From: CALKHT01 sp964511575
Lineage (GTDB): Bacteria; Planctomycetota; Phycisphaerae; Phycisphaerales; Phycisphaeraceae
DNA: 64,000 bases
Assembly (NCBI GenBank): GCA_964511575.1
Contig: CAZEFM010000001.1
Span: 1-64,000 of the forward strand
Reading direction: 5' to 3'
Under the pieces are notes generated by a model. The model searched no databases, was not told the origin of the DNA, and saw nothing but the letters and a program-made list of their open reading frames with translations. Position numbers and translations under genes: made by a program. Each line of letters begins with the position of its first letter. Position 1 is the first letter of the stretch. Shown in pieces: positions 42,681 through 52,435 of the stretch.

Positions 42681-43094
42681 ATGAATCTGCGTAACGATAC
42701 GACCGAGACCGAACGTTACTGCATCACGTGTGCCTACGACTTACGCGGTCTGTCGGATTGCTGCCCGGAGTGCGGTCGTGCGTTTGATCCGCGCGACCCG
42801 ACGACGTATGGCAGTCATGGATACGATCCATCCATCACACCGGCGATTCTGGCGGTGCTGTTCGGGTGTGCTGCGGTATGTGCCGGTTCGGTGTTCATTC
42901 GCGATCTTGAAGTCCTTCATTTTCTGCCGAGCGCGATACTCTGGGCGGGTTGCGGTGGCTTGGTGACGCTGAGCGTCCGCACCGCGACATTACGCAGCTA
43001 CCGCATCGCGGCGGGGCTTCTGGCGCTGACCTACGCGGTCATGACCGGGTTCATCGCCTACTTTCTGATCGCCGCGTTGATTGCATTCGATTGA
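42681..43094 (+). CDS. YDLRG zinc-ribbon membrane protein, copy 2
   Basis: ATG 42681 follows GGGAGGT. The 137-residue protein carries the ribbon CITCAYDLRGLSDCCPECG (Cys14, Cys17, Cys28, Cys31) and FDPRDPTTY. Three hydrophobic segments follow (about residues 55-72, 80-98 and 108-133). It lacks the extra C-terminal domain of copy 1 at 19780. The pair 42681/43125 is tandem, separated by 30 bases, on the same strand. The short spacing implies cotranscription. No enzymatic motif is present; a membrane-bound zinc-ribbon adaptor is the simplest reading. Confidence 0.75.
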   Translation: MNLRNDTTETERYCITCAYDLRGLSDCCPECGRAFDPRDPTTYGSHGYDPSITPAILAVLFGCAAVCAGSVFIRDLEVLHFLPSAILWAGCGGLVTLSVRTATLRSYRIAAGLLALTYAVMTGFIAYFLIAALIAFD

Positions 43095-43124
43095 AGTCGT
43101 CGTTCAAAACGAAAGAGGATCTGT

Positions 43125-43607
43125 ATGCCGGAACAACAAGAGCAGACCTCACCGTCAAGCAACGTCACACCGCGATATTGTCTTGGCTGTTTGTACGACC
43201 TGCGCGGTTTGAGTGAGCATCGCTGTCCGGAATGCGGTGCGGTGTTCGATCCGGATGATCCGGCAACATATCTCAATCAACCGGACCGTGTTGAACGTTA
43301 TCTGCGATTGGTGGACCCTGTGACCTGGCATCTGTTGGGGACGATGTGCTGCATCTTGTTGTCGATGTTTGTATTTGTCCCAATATTGCCAATGCGAATG
43401 TTTCGCTCCACCGTAGGTTCTTTCCTTCCTCTCATCGTGACATGGGCGTTAGGCGTCGGACTTGCACTAGGGGCGGTGCGCTCGGCACGAACGATTTCTG
43501 CGCACATCGCAAGCTGGTTGGTGTTCCTGTTTGTGGGTGGAATCACCGCGTGGATCATCGTCGGGATGACGATCAACGCCTTGAGGCATTATGGATGGCT
43601 GAACTAG
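43125..43607 (+). CDS. YDLRG zinc-ribbon membrane protein, copy 3
   Basis: The 160-residue protein has the ribbon CLGCLYDLRGLSEHRCPECG (Cys19, Cys22, Cys34, Cys37) followed by FDPDDPATY. Membrane segments are at about residues 68-88, 98-118 and 125-146. The ribbon is almost superimposable on those of copies 1 and 2, while the membrane parts are not similar in sequence. That pattern suggests a reused ribbon module joined to different membrane segments. It is 30 bases downstream of copy 2. No clear ribosome binding site other than a GAAAGAGGA stretch is seen. Confidence 0.75.
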   Translation: MPEQQEQTSPSSNVTPRYCLGCLYDLRGLSEHRCPECGAVFDPDDPATYLNQPDRVERYLRLVDPVTWHLLGTMCCILLSMFVFVPILPMRMFRSTVGSFLPLIVTWALGVGLALGAVRSARTISAHIASWLVFLFVGGITAWIIVGMTINALRHYGWLN

Positions 43608-43657
43608 ATCGCTTTCGTCCCGCGCGAAGCGGCAGGGGTTCATTGGCTTTCGATCCC

Positions 43658-43673
43658 CGTTCATTCGCGGCTC
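43658..43673 (-). repeat. CCGCGAATGAACG arm, inverted
   Basis: This is the inverted counterpart, with one mismatch in 16, of the arm at 42569. It overlaps the downstream flank of the CPBP gene end at 43675. Confidence 0.65.
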
Positions 43674-43674
43674 A

Positions 43675-44430
43675 TTACATCCGCATCATCTGCAGGACGA
43701 TGAACGTGTTGTACGCGGCATGTGCCCCGGCGGCGATGCCGAAGCCGCGCAGCAGGTAGACGATCGCGAAGAAGATGCCCGCTGCGGTGAAGTAGAAGAA
43801 TTTTCCCCAGTGCCACGGGTTGCGACCCGCATCGTAGAAGTGCGCTGCTGAGAAGAGCACCGCTGTGAGCAGGATCGCCCCGGCCGCGCCCCATCTGGCG
43901 GGAAGTGCGAGCAGGTCGACCAGCAGCGCATGCACCAGCGCGATGCCGATCACGCGAAAGACGAATTCCTCGTAGAGTCCCGCGCCGATGCTTTCGAGCA
44001 GCCCCACCTGCACACCGTGCCAGTTGATGGTGAAGGACGCCGGTTGCGTGCCGCGGAAGAGCATCAGCCCGAACACGAGCAGCGGCAGCGCCAGCAACAC
44101 CGCTTCGGCGAACATGCCAGCATAAACGCGCACGTCGAAGCTGAACCGGTCGCGTCGGGTGAGGTGCCAGGTGATGAGCACGCCGACAATCACAATCGCG
44201 GGCAGGTGATAGCTCAGGACGGGGTTGTCCACGCCGAACACCTGAAAGAACTTCTGCAGCAGCACCTCGGCAATGATGGGGCGGCTCTTGGCATCGGCGA
44301 ACCAGATCAGGCCGATCTCATACGCGGCAAGCAACGGCAGGAGAAAAAAGAGCACCTGCAACGGCTCCTGCGAGCGTGTCCAGTAGCCGGCGACAAGCGG
44401 GGGCGACGGAATGTTGCGGGTACGGGGCAT
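43675..44430 (-). CDS. CPBP family intramembrane glutamic endopeptidase
   Basis: The 251-residue polytopic protein has at least six hydrophobic segments. CPBP (Abi) proteases resemble Rce1 and cut within the membrane. The catalytic EExxxR motif is YEEFVFRVIGI. The two later histidine motifs are LFSAAHFYDA and AAGAHAAYN. I start at ATG 44430, which removes 17 upstream codons rich in Ser/Pro. Family members process prenylated proteins, bacteriocin leaders or regulators; the substrate here is unknown. A GGCACGAAGG-class element precedes it. Confidence 0.9.
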   Translation of the reverse strand: MPRTRNIPSPPLVAGYWTRSQEPLQVLFFLLPLLAAYEIGLIWFADAKSRPIIAEVLLQKFFQVFGVDNPVLSYHLPAIVIVGVLITWHLTRRDRFSFDVRVYAGMFAEAVLLALPLLVFGLMLFRGTQPASFTINWHGVQVGLLESIGAGLYEEFVFRVIGIALVHALLVDLLALPARWGAAGAILLTAVLFSAAHFYDAGRNPWHWGKFFYFTAAGIFFAIVYLLRGFGIAAGAHAAYNTFIVLQMMRM

Positions 44431-44438
44431 GGGGGAAG

Positions 44439-44540
44439 AAAAGGCACGGGGGCACGAAGGAAAAGACGAGGCAGGAAGCATGAGGCCGGCACGAAACGTT
44501 TCGGGCGTTCGATCCCTTTGTGCCTGCGTGCCTTCCTTCT
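44439..44540. repeat. GGCACGAAGG-class inverted repeat
   Basis: The left arm AAGGCACGGGGGCACGAAGG pairs with the right arm CCTTTGTGCCTGCGTGCC. It lies between the start of the CPBP gene and the stop of apt. A second element of the class is on the other side of apt (45121-45290). Confidence 0.75.
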
Positions 44541-45094
44541 CAATACTTCAACACCGCGTGCACCAGTTTGTCGTAAGGCTTGATGCGGTCGCGGCCGTTG
44601 AGGAAGGCGAGTTCGATGAGCACGCTGATGCCGACGATCTCGCCGCCGAGCTGTTGAACCAGGTCGCAGCAGGCTTTCATTGTGCCGCCGGTGGCGAGCA
44701 GGTCATCGACCATGAGCACGCGTTGGCCGGGCGTGATGGCATCCTGATGCACCTCGAGCGTGTCCGAGCCATATTCCAGATCGTAGGTGATCGCGTGGGT
44801 GTTCCACGGCAGCTTGTTGGGTTTGCGAACGGGGATGAACCCGGCCGAGAGCGCCTGGGCGATCGCGGTGCCGAAGATGAATCCTCGACTTTCCGCGCCG
44901 ACCACCGCCTGGATGTTCTGCCCGCGATACGGGTTCGCCATCTGCTCCACCGCCATCGCCAGCGCAGCGGGATTGGCAAGCAACGGCGTGATGTCTTTAA
45001 AGATGATGCCCGGCTTGGGCCAGTCCGGAATGTCGCGAATCAGGCTCGCCAGATCCATGGCGTACGCTTTTCGGCTGGGGGCATGGGTGGTCAT
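44540..45094 (-). CDS. apt: Adenine phosphoribosyltransferase
   Basis: Apt salvages adenine to AMP using PRPP. The product has 184 residues, or 172 from the internal Met that most homologues start near (MDLASLIRDIPDWPKPGIIF). FKDITPLLANPAAL and GAESRGFIFGTAIAQALSAG are conserved. The PRPP-binding loop is VLMVDDLLATGGTM. The two start options at 45094 and 45058 cannot be resolved by ribosome binding site. The gene is bracketed by two GGCACGAAGG-class elements. Confidence 0.95.
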   Translation of the reverse strand: MTTHAPSRKAYAMDLASLIRDIPDWPKPGIIFKDITPLLANPAALAMAVEQMANPYRGQNIQAVVGAESRGFIFGTAIAQALSAGFIPVRKPNKLPWNTHAITYDLEYGSDTLEVHQDAITPGQRVLMVDDLLATGGTMKACCDLVQQLGGEIVGISVLIELAFLNGRDRIKPYDKLVHAVLKY

Positions 45095-45120
45095 GCGGGC
45101 AGTTTAATATGAATGGGGTT

Positions 45121-45290
45121 GAGGGGGAAAGGAGGGGGAGGAACGCACGTCGGCATTTAGGCACGGAGTCAGGCAGAGAAGCTAGTCACGGAGGAGAAGT
45201 CAGCGACGGCGACGATCAGACCCGTGGCGCAGCCGGATCCGATCCCTTCGTGCCTGCATGCCTTCGTGGCTTCGTCCCTCACTCCCCCTT
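45121..45290. repeat. GGCACGAAGG-class inverted repeat, larger copy
   Basis: The left arm (GGGGGAAAGGAGGGGGAG, then TTTAGGCACGGAGTCAGGCA) pairs loosely with the right arm (CCCTTCGTGCCTGCATGCC, then CGTCCCTCACTCCCCCTT). It lies in the divergent apt-murA gap, so it must include or flank both promoters. Confidence 0.65.
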
Positions 45291-45317
45291 GCCATTGCCC
45301 GCACTTTCTGCGAGAAC

Positions 45318-46661
<1,344 letters not shown>

Positions 46662-46712
46662 CACCCCGCGAAGCCCAGCCACTGAACGGATGGGGTGCGT
46701 GCGTCATTCCGC

Positions 46713-47468
46713 TCACGCCAACCCGCCCAGCCAGACACCCACGGTGTACGCGATCACCGCTGCCACTGCGCCGATGGCGAGCGTCTCCAGCCCGGCGAGC
46801 CACCACGGCTCAGCGACCATCCGGCTCTTGCCCGCACCCACCAGAAAGAACGCCAGCCCCGTCAGAATCGAACTCCACAGGAGCGGATAGGGAAACTGTC
46901 CCGGCAGCAGCAGGTCCACCGTGAAGCTCGCCAACGGCAGGAACCCGACAAGGATGAATGCGATGAACGTCGCGGCTCCCGCCTTGACCGGTGAACCGCC
47001 CACCAGTTGCACGCCCAGTTCCTCCACCATCATCGTGTCGATCCAGCGTTCGCGGTCGGAGGTGATCACGTTGACGACGTTCTCCAGTTCCTCGCCTTCG
47101 AACCCCTTGCGGGCAAAAATCTGCCGCACCTCTTCGCGTTCGCCGTCGGGGTACATGGCGATGTGGCGTTCCTCGGTCCGACGCAGCCGGGCGCGAAGCT
47201 GCTGTTCCGCGCGCGTGCCCAGGTAGTTGCTCAAGGCCATGGAAAATCCGTCGGCCAGCAGATTGGCGACGCCCAGCACCACGATCGCACCCGCGCCAAG
47301 TTGTGCGCCAGCCACCCCGGCGACGATGGCGAACGTGGTGACCGCGCCGTCGATGCCGCCATAGATGAAATCGCGCAGGTAACTGTGCGAGTACCCTTCG
47401 CGCAATCGCCTGGAAATGGCCTCGCGGGTGTGTTCTTCACGCAGTCGCTGATAGTCGGATTGGCCCAT
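46713..47468 (-). CDS. VIT1/CCC1-family iron/manganese transporter-like protein
   Basis: This 251-residue membrane protein of the VIT1/CCC1 family moves Fe2+ or Mn2+ out of the cytoplasm. FIYGGIDGAVTTFAIVAGVAGA is the family signature, followed by NLLADGFSMALSNYLGTRAE. A cytoplasmic helical insert (EEVRQIFARKGFEGEELENVV) is followed by three further membrane helices. I start at ATG 47468 (MGQSDYQRLREEHT); the frame is open 102 codons upstream, but that part overlaps the HNH gene on the other strand. Metal specificity cannot be told from sequence. Confidence 0.9.
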   Translation of the reverse strand: MGQSDYQRLREEHTREAISRRLREGYSHSYLRDFIYGGIDGAVTTFAIVAGVAGAQLGAGAIVVLGVANLLADGFSMALSNYLGTRAEQQLRARLRRTEERHIAMYPDGEREEVRQIFARKGFEGEELENVVNVITSDRERWIDTMMVEELGVQLVGGSPVKAGAATFIAFILVGFLPLASFTVDLLLPGQFPYPLLWSSILTGLAFFLVGAGKSRMVAEPWWLAGLETLAIGAVAAVIAYTVGVWLGGLA

Positions 47469-47539
47469 GCCACCATGATAAGCGGCGAGCGGCAAACCGG
47501 GGATTGTTTTCCGTCCATCCTCTATGATGTTTGGCCAAC

Positions 47540-47884
47540 ATGTCCAGGACAAACGTTCATCGTTGTGACTTGTGCGGTCGCCTGGTGGCTCGGGTGACGC
47601 GTCATCACCTCGTCCCGCGGTCGCGGGTGCGCAAACGCAAGCGTCGGGGGCAGACCGATCTGCTGCCGGAGGATCCATCGAGTGTGGCGGCGTTGTGTTC
47701 GCCTTGCCATCGGATGGTGCATGCGGTGTTGAGTGAGCGCGAGCTGGAGCGCGATTACCCGACAATCGCGGCACTGTTGGCGCACGAGGAAATCAACCGA
47801 TTCGTCGCGTGGCTCCGCAAGCGAGGCGATGCGCATATCTCGGTGCGCTGGACGCGCACCCGTCGCGAATCGCGCCGCAGGTAG
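47540..47884 (+). CDS. Small HNH nuclease-like protein
   Basis: The 114-residue protein has two CxxC zinc-knuckle pairs (CDLCGR and CSPCHRMVH) around the HNH-type segment VTRHHLVPRSR, followed by helices LERDYPTIAALLAHEEI. This is the arrangement of small YisB/HNH-like nucleases: HH for the general base and metal, and H in CHRMVH. ATG 47540 is chosen over an upstream TTG. It is divergent from the VIT1-like gene, 71 bases apart. No restriction or phage context is present, so it may be a housekeeping nuclease. Confidence 0.75.
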   Translation: MSRTNVHRCDLCGRLVARVTRHHLVPRSRVRKRKRRGQTDLLPEDPSSVAALCSPCHRMVHAVLSERELERDYPTIAALLAHEEINRFVAWLRKRGDAHISVRWTRTRRESRRR

Positions 47885-47920
47885 TTCCCGCGGGACAGCA
47901 CACAGTCGAGCGGTTGGCGA

Positions 47921-49651
47921 TCAATTCACCCGAATCACCACCAGCGTGGTATCGTCGTTGGCTTTGTTGAGGCCGGTGAATCGGCGCATTTCCCAGAGGA
48001 TGTGGTTGGCGGCACTGCGGGCGTCCATGTGGATGGTGTCGCGCAGCGCTTTTTCGATGCGGTGCTTGCCGAAGCGTTCGTTGTTGAAGTTCATCGCATC
48101 GGCCAGGCCGTCGGTATGCAGCAGGACGATGTCGCCGCGTTTCAGGTCGACGATGCCCTTGGTGTATTCGTGGTGTGGGTCGACGCCGACGATCATGCCG
48201 CCGGTGGTCAGGTAGATGATCTCGCCGTTTCGCAGGACGAGCGGCGGGTTGTGGCCCGCGTTGCAGTAGGTCATGCGCAGCCGGTTGGGATCGAGCACGC
48301 CATAAAACAACGTGGCGAATTCGGAGTCGAGCGTGTCGCGCACCATGGCGGCGTTGACGCGCGCGATGATCTCGTCGATGTCGTAGACATCCTGTGCATA
48401 AGCGCGCAGCGATGCGCGGACGGATGCCATGAGCAGGCTGGCGGCCACACCCTTGCCCACGACGTCGCCGATGGCGATGCCCATGTGCCCTTCGAGGTTG
48501 ATGAAGTCGTAGAAGTCGCCGCACAGTTCGAGCGTCGGCACATACCGCGCTGCGATGTCGAACGGCGGGAAGTTGGGCATGGAGCCGGGCAGCATGCGTC
48601 GCTGGACGTCGGCCGCCATGTCGAGTTGGCGTTGGGTGAAGCGGTTGCGTTCGCGCACTTCCTCGAGGTGCGACGACTCGATCGCCGCCGCCAGCAGCCG
48701 CGCCATCGCCTTGGTCAGGTCGATCTCAAACTTGCTGAATTCGTGTCGTTCCGCGGTGAACAGTTGCAGTACGCCCAGCGGCTTGCCCTGAAAGACCAGC
48801 CCCACGCACAGCAGCGACACCAGCCCCTCGCGTCGGGCCGCACCGGGATCGGTCACGCAGTTGTCGTTCGCCAGGTCCGCGATCGTCACCACCTTCCCCG
48901 CCATCGCTTCCTTGAAGAGCGCGCAGTCGGCTGGCAGCATCGTCAGCGACTCGCGGAGGTAGGCTTCGCTGAGGTTGTAGGCGGCGCGCGGCACGAGTGT
49001 CTGCGAGTTCTCATCGATCAAACGGATGCTCACCGCGGTGACGTTCATCACGCCCGCCGCCTCGCGCGCCGCGGTGTCGAGCACCTGCTGCAGATCGCGG
49101 TGGGCGGCGAGCACCCGGCTCAACCGATACAGCGCGGTCAGCTCCTCGACGCGCTGCATCAGGTGCAGTTCCTGAGCGCACAGTCGTGCGATGCCGGTGG
49201 CGAGCAACTGCAGGAACTGAATCGCCGCGGCGCTCACGGCTGGCAACTCGGGCGATGCGGCGGTCTGCGGGTCATCCACGGGTTCGATCGTGATGGAGCC
49301 CAGTGATTCACCTTCGAGCAGAATCGGCGCGGCGGAACTGTCGCCCGTCATCTCCGCCGGGGCGAGCAGCTTCGCCAGCAGTTCATCCGATGCCCGGCGC
49401 TGCGCCAGGTCGGTCGGCTGGGTGAGTGGTCGGCCGGAATCGTCGCGAATCGTGACGTTAAGCCCGGTGAGGGTGACGAAGCTGTCCTGCATCTCCTGCA
49501 GGGTTTGCCGATCCAGGAAGTCGAGCAGGGAGAAGCGCGCCGCCGTGAGCGCCGCCGACTCAAGGCTGGCAGCGTCCATGTGAACGCCGGCCGAGGGCGG
49601 TTCGCCTTCGAGGCTTGCCGATGTGCTGGAACTGGTGTGAACGTCAGTCAT
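47921..49651 (-). CDS. PocR-GAF-PP2C (RsbU/SpoIIE-type) phosphatase
   Basis: The 576-residue protein has three domains. Residues ~40-160 resemble the PocR sensory domain (LLDFLDRQTLQEMQDSF, GLNVTIRDDSGRPLTQPT). Next is a GAF domain at ~185-330 (LIDENSQTLVPRAAYNLSE, LCVGLVFQGKPLGVL). The C-terminal SpoIIE-type phosphatase has ADVQRRMLPGSMP, CGDFYDFI, AIGDVVGKGVAASLLMA, CNAGHNPPLV and DIVLLHTDGLADAMN, with the metal aspartates intact. Such proteins dephosphorylate anti-sigma-factor antagonists. No anti-sigma factor or STAS partner is adjacent. Confidence 0.9.
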   Translation of the reverse strand: MTDVHTSSSTSASLEGEPPSAGVHMDAASLESAALTAARFSLLDFLDRQTLQEMQDSFVTLTGLNVTIRDDSGRPLTQPTDLAQRRASDELLAKLLAPAEMTGDSSAAPILLEGESLGSITIEPVDDPQTAASPELPAVSAAAIQFLQLLATGIARLCAQELHLMQRVEELTALYRLSRVLAAHRDLQQVLDTAAREAAGVMNVTAVSIRLIDENSQTLVPRAAYNLSEAYLRESLTMLPADCALFKEAMAGKVVTIADLANDNCVTDPGAARREGLVSLLCVGLVFQGKPLGVLQLFTAERHEFSKFEIDLTKAMARLLAAAIESSHLEEVRERNRFTQRQLDMAADVQRRMLPGSMPNFPPFDIAARYVPTLELCGDFYDFINLEGHMGIAIGDVVGKGVAASLLMASVRASLRAYAQDVYDIDEIIARVNAAMVRDTLDSEFATLFYGVLDPNRLRMTYCNAGHNPPLVLRNGEIIYLTTGGMIVGVDPHHEYTKGIVDLKRGDIVLLHTDGLADAMNFNNERFGKHRIEKALRDTIHMDARSAANHILWEMRRFTGLNKANDDTTLVVIRVN

Positions 49652-49918
49652 GGTGCCCTTGGCATGCATTGGGGCGGGCGGCTTTACCGGCAGCGGTATT
49701 CCGCCAACCCGGCATCACCCATCCTCCTGTGGTTACGTCTCCATTACAAGCGACGAACCCTTCGATTGTCAGCGATCCGTTCCCCACCTGCGCAATATGA
49801 TCGAAGCGCTTCGTCGACACTCCGGGAGCGGCAGCGCGCATCGCAAGCCCGCGGCCGGAGCTTTACCACCCCATCGGTCAATTAGTGGTTGCGCGTCGAT
49901 TTTGTTCGTGATACGGGT

Positions 49919-51688
49919 CTACTTGTCAGCCGGTTCGGCGGGTGCCGGCTGCGCATCGTCCTGCGGCTGAGCGTCCTCGCCGTCGGTCGACAGCCAGATG
50001 CGACGCAGCAGCGTCACCAACGGGTCCGCCGGGTCGCGCGCCTGCGCCAGGTCCAACCCGTACTTCACCAGCTCGGCGTTGGACGTCTGATAGCCCAGGT
50101 ACGCCAGCATGATGGCCGGGTACTGCTGCTCGGTGCGCTCGATGATGCCGTCCAGTTCGCCCCGCACCCACTGCAGACGCTCCGCCGAGGGCAGGAGGTT
50201 GGTGTCGTAGCGTACGGCGATCAGTTCGGGATGGGCGGCGAAGATGTTGCGCATGTTCAACGCCGCGGACCGGATCATCCCCGCGCCGAGTTGGGCGTGC
50301 ATGAGACCCACACGCGCCAGCGGATAGTTCGGGCGCAAACGCAGCACCCGCTCATACCGCCGCTCAGCGTCGAAGTACCGGCCGTCCGCCAGCGCCTGTT
50401 CCGCCTCGCGCATGTGCTGGTTCGCCAGGTCCTCCCGCGACCCCGCCAGCGTGCCCACCGTCGGCAGCTCGGCGTCCAGACGCTGCACCAGTTGCTCCAC
50501 CGGCTGAGGCAGCGGCGGCTCCACCAGCGGCGCGGGTTCCTGACCCGGATCAACCGCTTCGCCTCGGCCACGCTGAATCGCGCTCAACGCACGCTCACGC
50601 AACTGCTCCGCCGCATCCAACTGCTGATCGCTCGGACGTTCCAGATCGATGCGAGGCCGCACACGCTGCTCGGCCGGCGCATCGGTTCCCTCGCGCATCA
50701 TGCGAAGCAGGTCGACATACACATCCTCACCCGGCGCGAGCTGCATCGTCTCCAGTGGTCGGAAGATCGACGACTCCAGCCGTTCCACCCGCTGCTCGAC
50801 CTGCGCCGGATCCTGTTCCCCCAGCCGCTGCATGTTCCAGGTCTGCAACTGCAGCCCGATCTCCACCGACGGCGCGAACACCGCGCTGGGCAGTTCGAAC
50901 ATCTCCGCCAGCATCGGGTCGAAGATCGGCTCGGCGCCCCAACGGGTCGGCTCGACGAAACCGGCAGGCAACTGTGCCTGCAGTTCATCCATGCTGATCT
51001 GCGGCGCTTGGGGTGTTTCGAGCGATCGACGCAGCAACGAGCGATCGAGCTGCAGGTCGTCCATCTGCACATCGAGCGGCCGACGCGACACGCCGAAGAG
51101 CGGCGAGGCGGTGATTTCCATCAGCTCGCCGTCGGATTCGATCAGGCCGAGTGTCCCACCGCCGGTGGATCGTCGGACGGCCTGACTCAGCGCGGTGTTG
51201 ATGGTGCCGGTGTCGAAAAGCGAGTCCTGTGCCGCACGGGAGCGCCACACGGCTGCGGGAGCGCCACCGTCGATGCGCACATCGCCCGCCGTGACGCCGC
51301 TGATGTCTCGGTAGTAAGGCGTGGGGGCGAGTCGCTCGCCGAAGGTTCGCGAGGTGATCGCGGGAATGCTTGATGGCTGACTGACCGCTCGGAAGCGGAA
51401 CAACTCATCGTCGCTGCTGACGTCGGTGAAGTCGCCCGGCGCGCGGTAGCCCACGTTGTCGCGGAAGAAGGTGGAGCCGGTGACGTTGCCGGTGATCACC
51501 CGGTTGGGGTCGATGCGTCCCCCAAGTGGGCTGACGCCCTGGTTGATGCCGCCGGAGCCCTGCTGGAGGTTGTTATCGAGCGCCCGACCGTCCCCCAGGG
51601 CGTTCTGTCCATGCGCCACGCCGGTCATCAGCCCCGTTACCGCCGCTGCCGTCAGCACCGTTGCCGTCATTGTTGCCCGTGCGTTCAT
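49919..51688 (-). CDS. Exported protein with C-terminal TPR-like repeats
   Basis: The 589-residue protein has a signal peptide (ATVLTAAAVTGLMTGVAHGQ). The N-terminal half is of low similarity to known domains and contains many polar linkers. The C-terminal ~180 residues contain TPR-like helices: NQHMREAEQALADGRYFDAERRYERVLRLRPNYPLARVGLMHAQLG. Pro/Gln/Ala-rich linkers precede them. This fits planctomycete exported TPR proteins that act as adaptors in the periplasm. It is transcribed in the same direction as the PocR-GAF phosphatase, 267 bases apart. Confidence 0.72.
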   Translation of the reverse strand: MNARATMTATVLTAAAVTGLMTGVAHGQNALGDGRALDNNLQQGSGGINQGVSPLGGRIDPNRVITGNVTGSTFFRDNVGYRAPGDFTDVSSDDELFRFRAVSQPSSIPAITSRTFGERLAPTPYYRDISGVTAGDVRIDGGAPAAVWRSRAAQDSLFDTGTINTALSQAVRRSTGGGTLGLIESDGELMEITASPLFGVSRRPLDVQMDDLQLDRSLLRRSLETPQAPQISMDELQAQLPAGFVEPTRWGAEPIFDPMLAEMFELPSAVFAPSVEIGLQLQTWNMQRLGEQDPAQVEQRVERLESSIFRPLETMQLAPGEDVYVDLLRMMREGTDAPAEQRVRPRIDLERPSDQQLDAAEQLRERALSAIQRGRGEAVDPGQEPAPLVEPPLPQPVEQLVQRLDAELPTVGTLAGSREDLANQHMREAEQALADGRYFDAERRYERVLRLRPNYPLARVGLMHAQLGAGMIRSAALNMRNIFAAHPELIAVRYDTNLLPSAERLQWVRGELDGIIERTEQQYPAIMLAYLGYQTSNAELVKYGLDLAQARDPADPLVTLLRRIWLSTDGEDAQPQDDAQPAPAEPADK

Positions 51689-51791
51689 CGCTGGTCTCCC
51701 TTAGGCCGCCCTGTCCGATCATAGCGCTGTGATGGGCGGAGGGTTGGTTCATTTCAGCCAACCGTCCGCGGGTGTCGGTGATTCCCCTGTT

Positions 51792-52256
51792 TCAGAGGAT
51801 CTCCACCACCTCGTACCGCTTGGTGCCGCGAGGCAGGTCGACTTTGACGATATCGCCCACCCGGCTTCGCATCAGCGCTTCCCCCATGGGGCTCGACGCC
51901 GTCACTTCTATTTCATCGGCATCAAACCGCCCGCTGGATTCGCCCACCAGCTTGTAAAGATCCTCTGAATCGTCATCGGTGTCGCGCAGCTTGACCACCG
52001 CGCCCAGAAACACCATGTCCTCAGGCACTTGCGCGTTATCCGCCACCTGTGCCTTCTTCAGACGCTCCTCAAGCCGGCGGATTTCCGCCTCGTTGAGACC
52101 CTGATCCTCACGGGCCGCGTGATAGTCCGCGTTCTCCTTCAGGTCGCCCAGCGCTCGAGCCTCGGCAATACGGTTGCTCAGGATCGGCCGCTTCGCCTTC
52201 AGCTCTTCCAGCCGCTCTTCCAGCTTCCGCTTCTCTTCCTGCGTCACAAATTCCAT
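51792..52256 (-). CDS. greA: Transcription elongation factor GreA
   Basis: GreA rescues backtracked RNA polymerase by promoting cleavage of the transcript 3' end. The 154-residue protein has the coiled-coil with the conserved acidic tip (LGDLKENADYHAAREDQG) and the C-terminal FKBP-like domain (FLGAVVKLRDTDDDSED, SSPMGEALMRSRVGD). ATG 52256 follows GGAAGAGGAC; 31 codons upstream are an unlikely extension. Length is close to the family norm of 158. Confidence 0.96.
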   Translation of the reverse strand: MEFVTQEEKRKLEERLEELKAKRPILSNRIAEARALGDLKENADYHAAREDQGLNEAEIRRLEERLKKAQVADNAQVPEDMVFLGAVVKLRDTDDDSEDLYKLVGESSGRFDADEIEVTASSPMGEALMRSRVGDIVKVDLPRGTKRYEVVEIL

Positions 52257-52435
52257 GGTCGTCCTCTTCCAGTGTCGGCGAAAAAATCCGTTTGGAGTCA
52301 GTTTAGCATACCGGGCTGACCGCTCAGGACCTAGACCTGCCGCGGCCACGGTTCACGGCACCCAGGCATGGCGCGTGCCATGTCGACAGCGGACGGTTGG
52401 CGACCGTCGCTTCCGCCTCAAACGCGCTGCAACGC

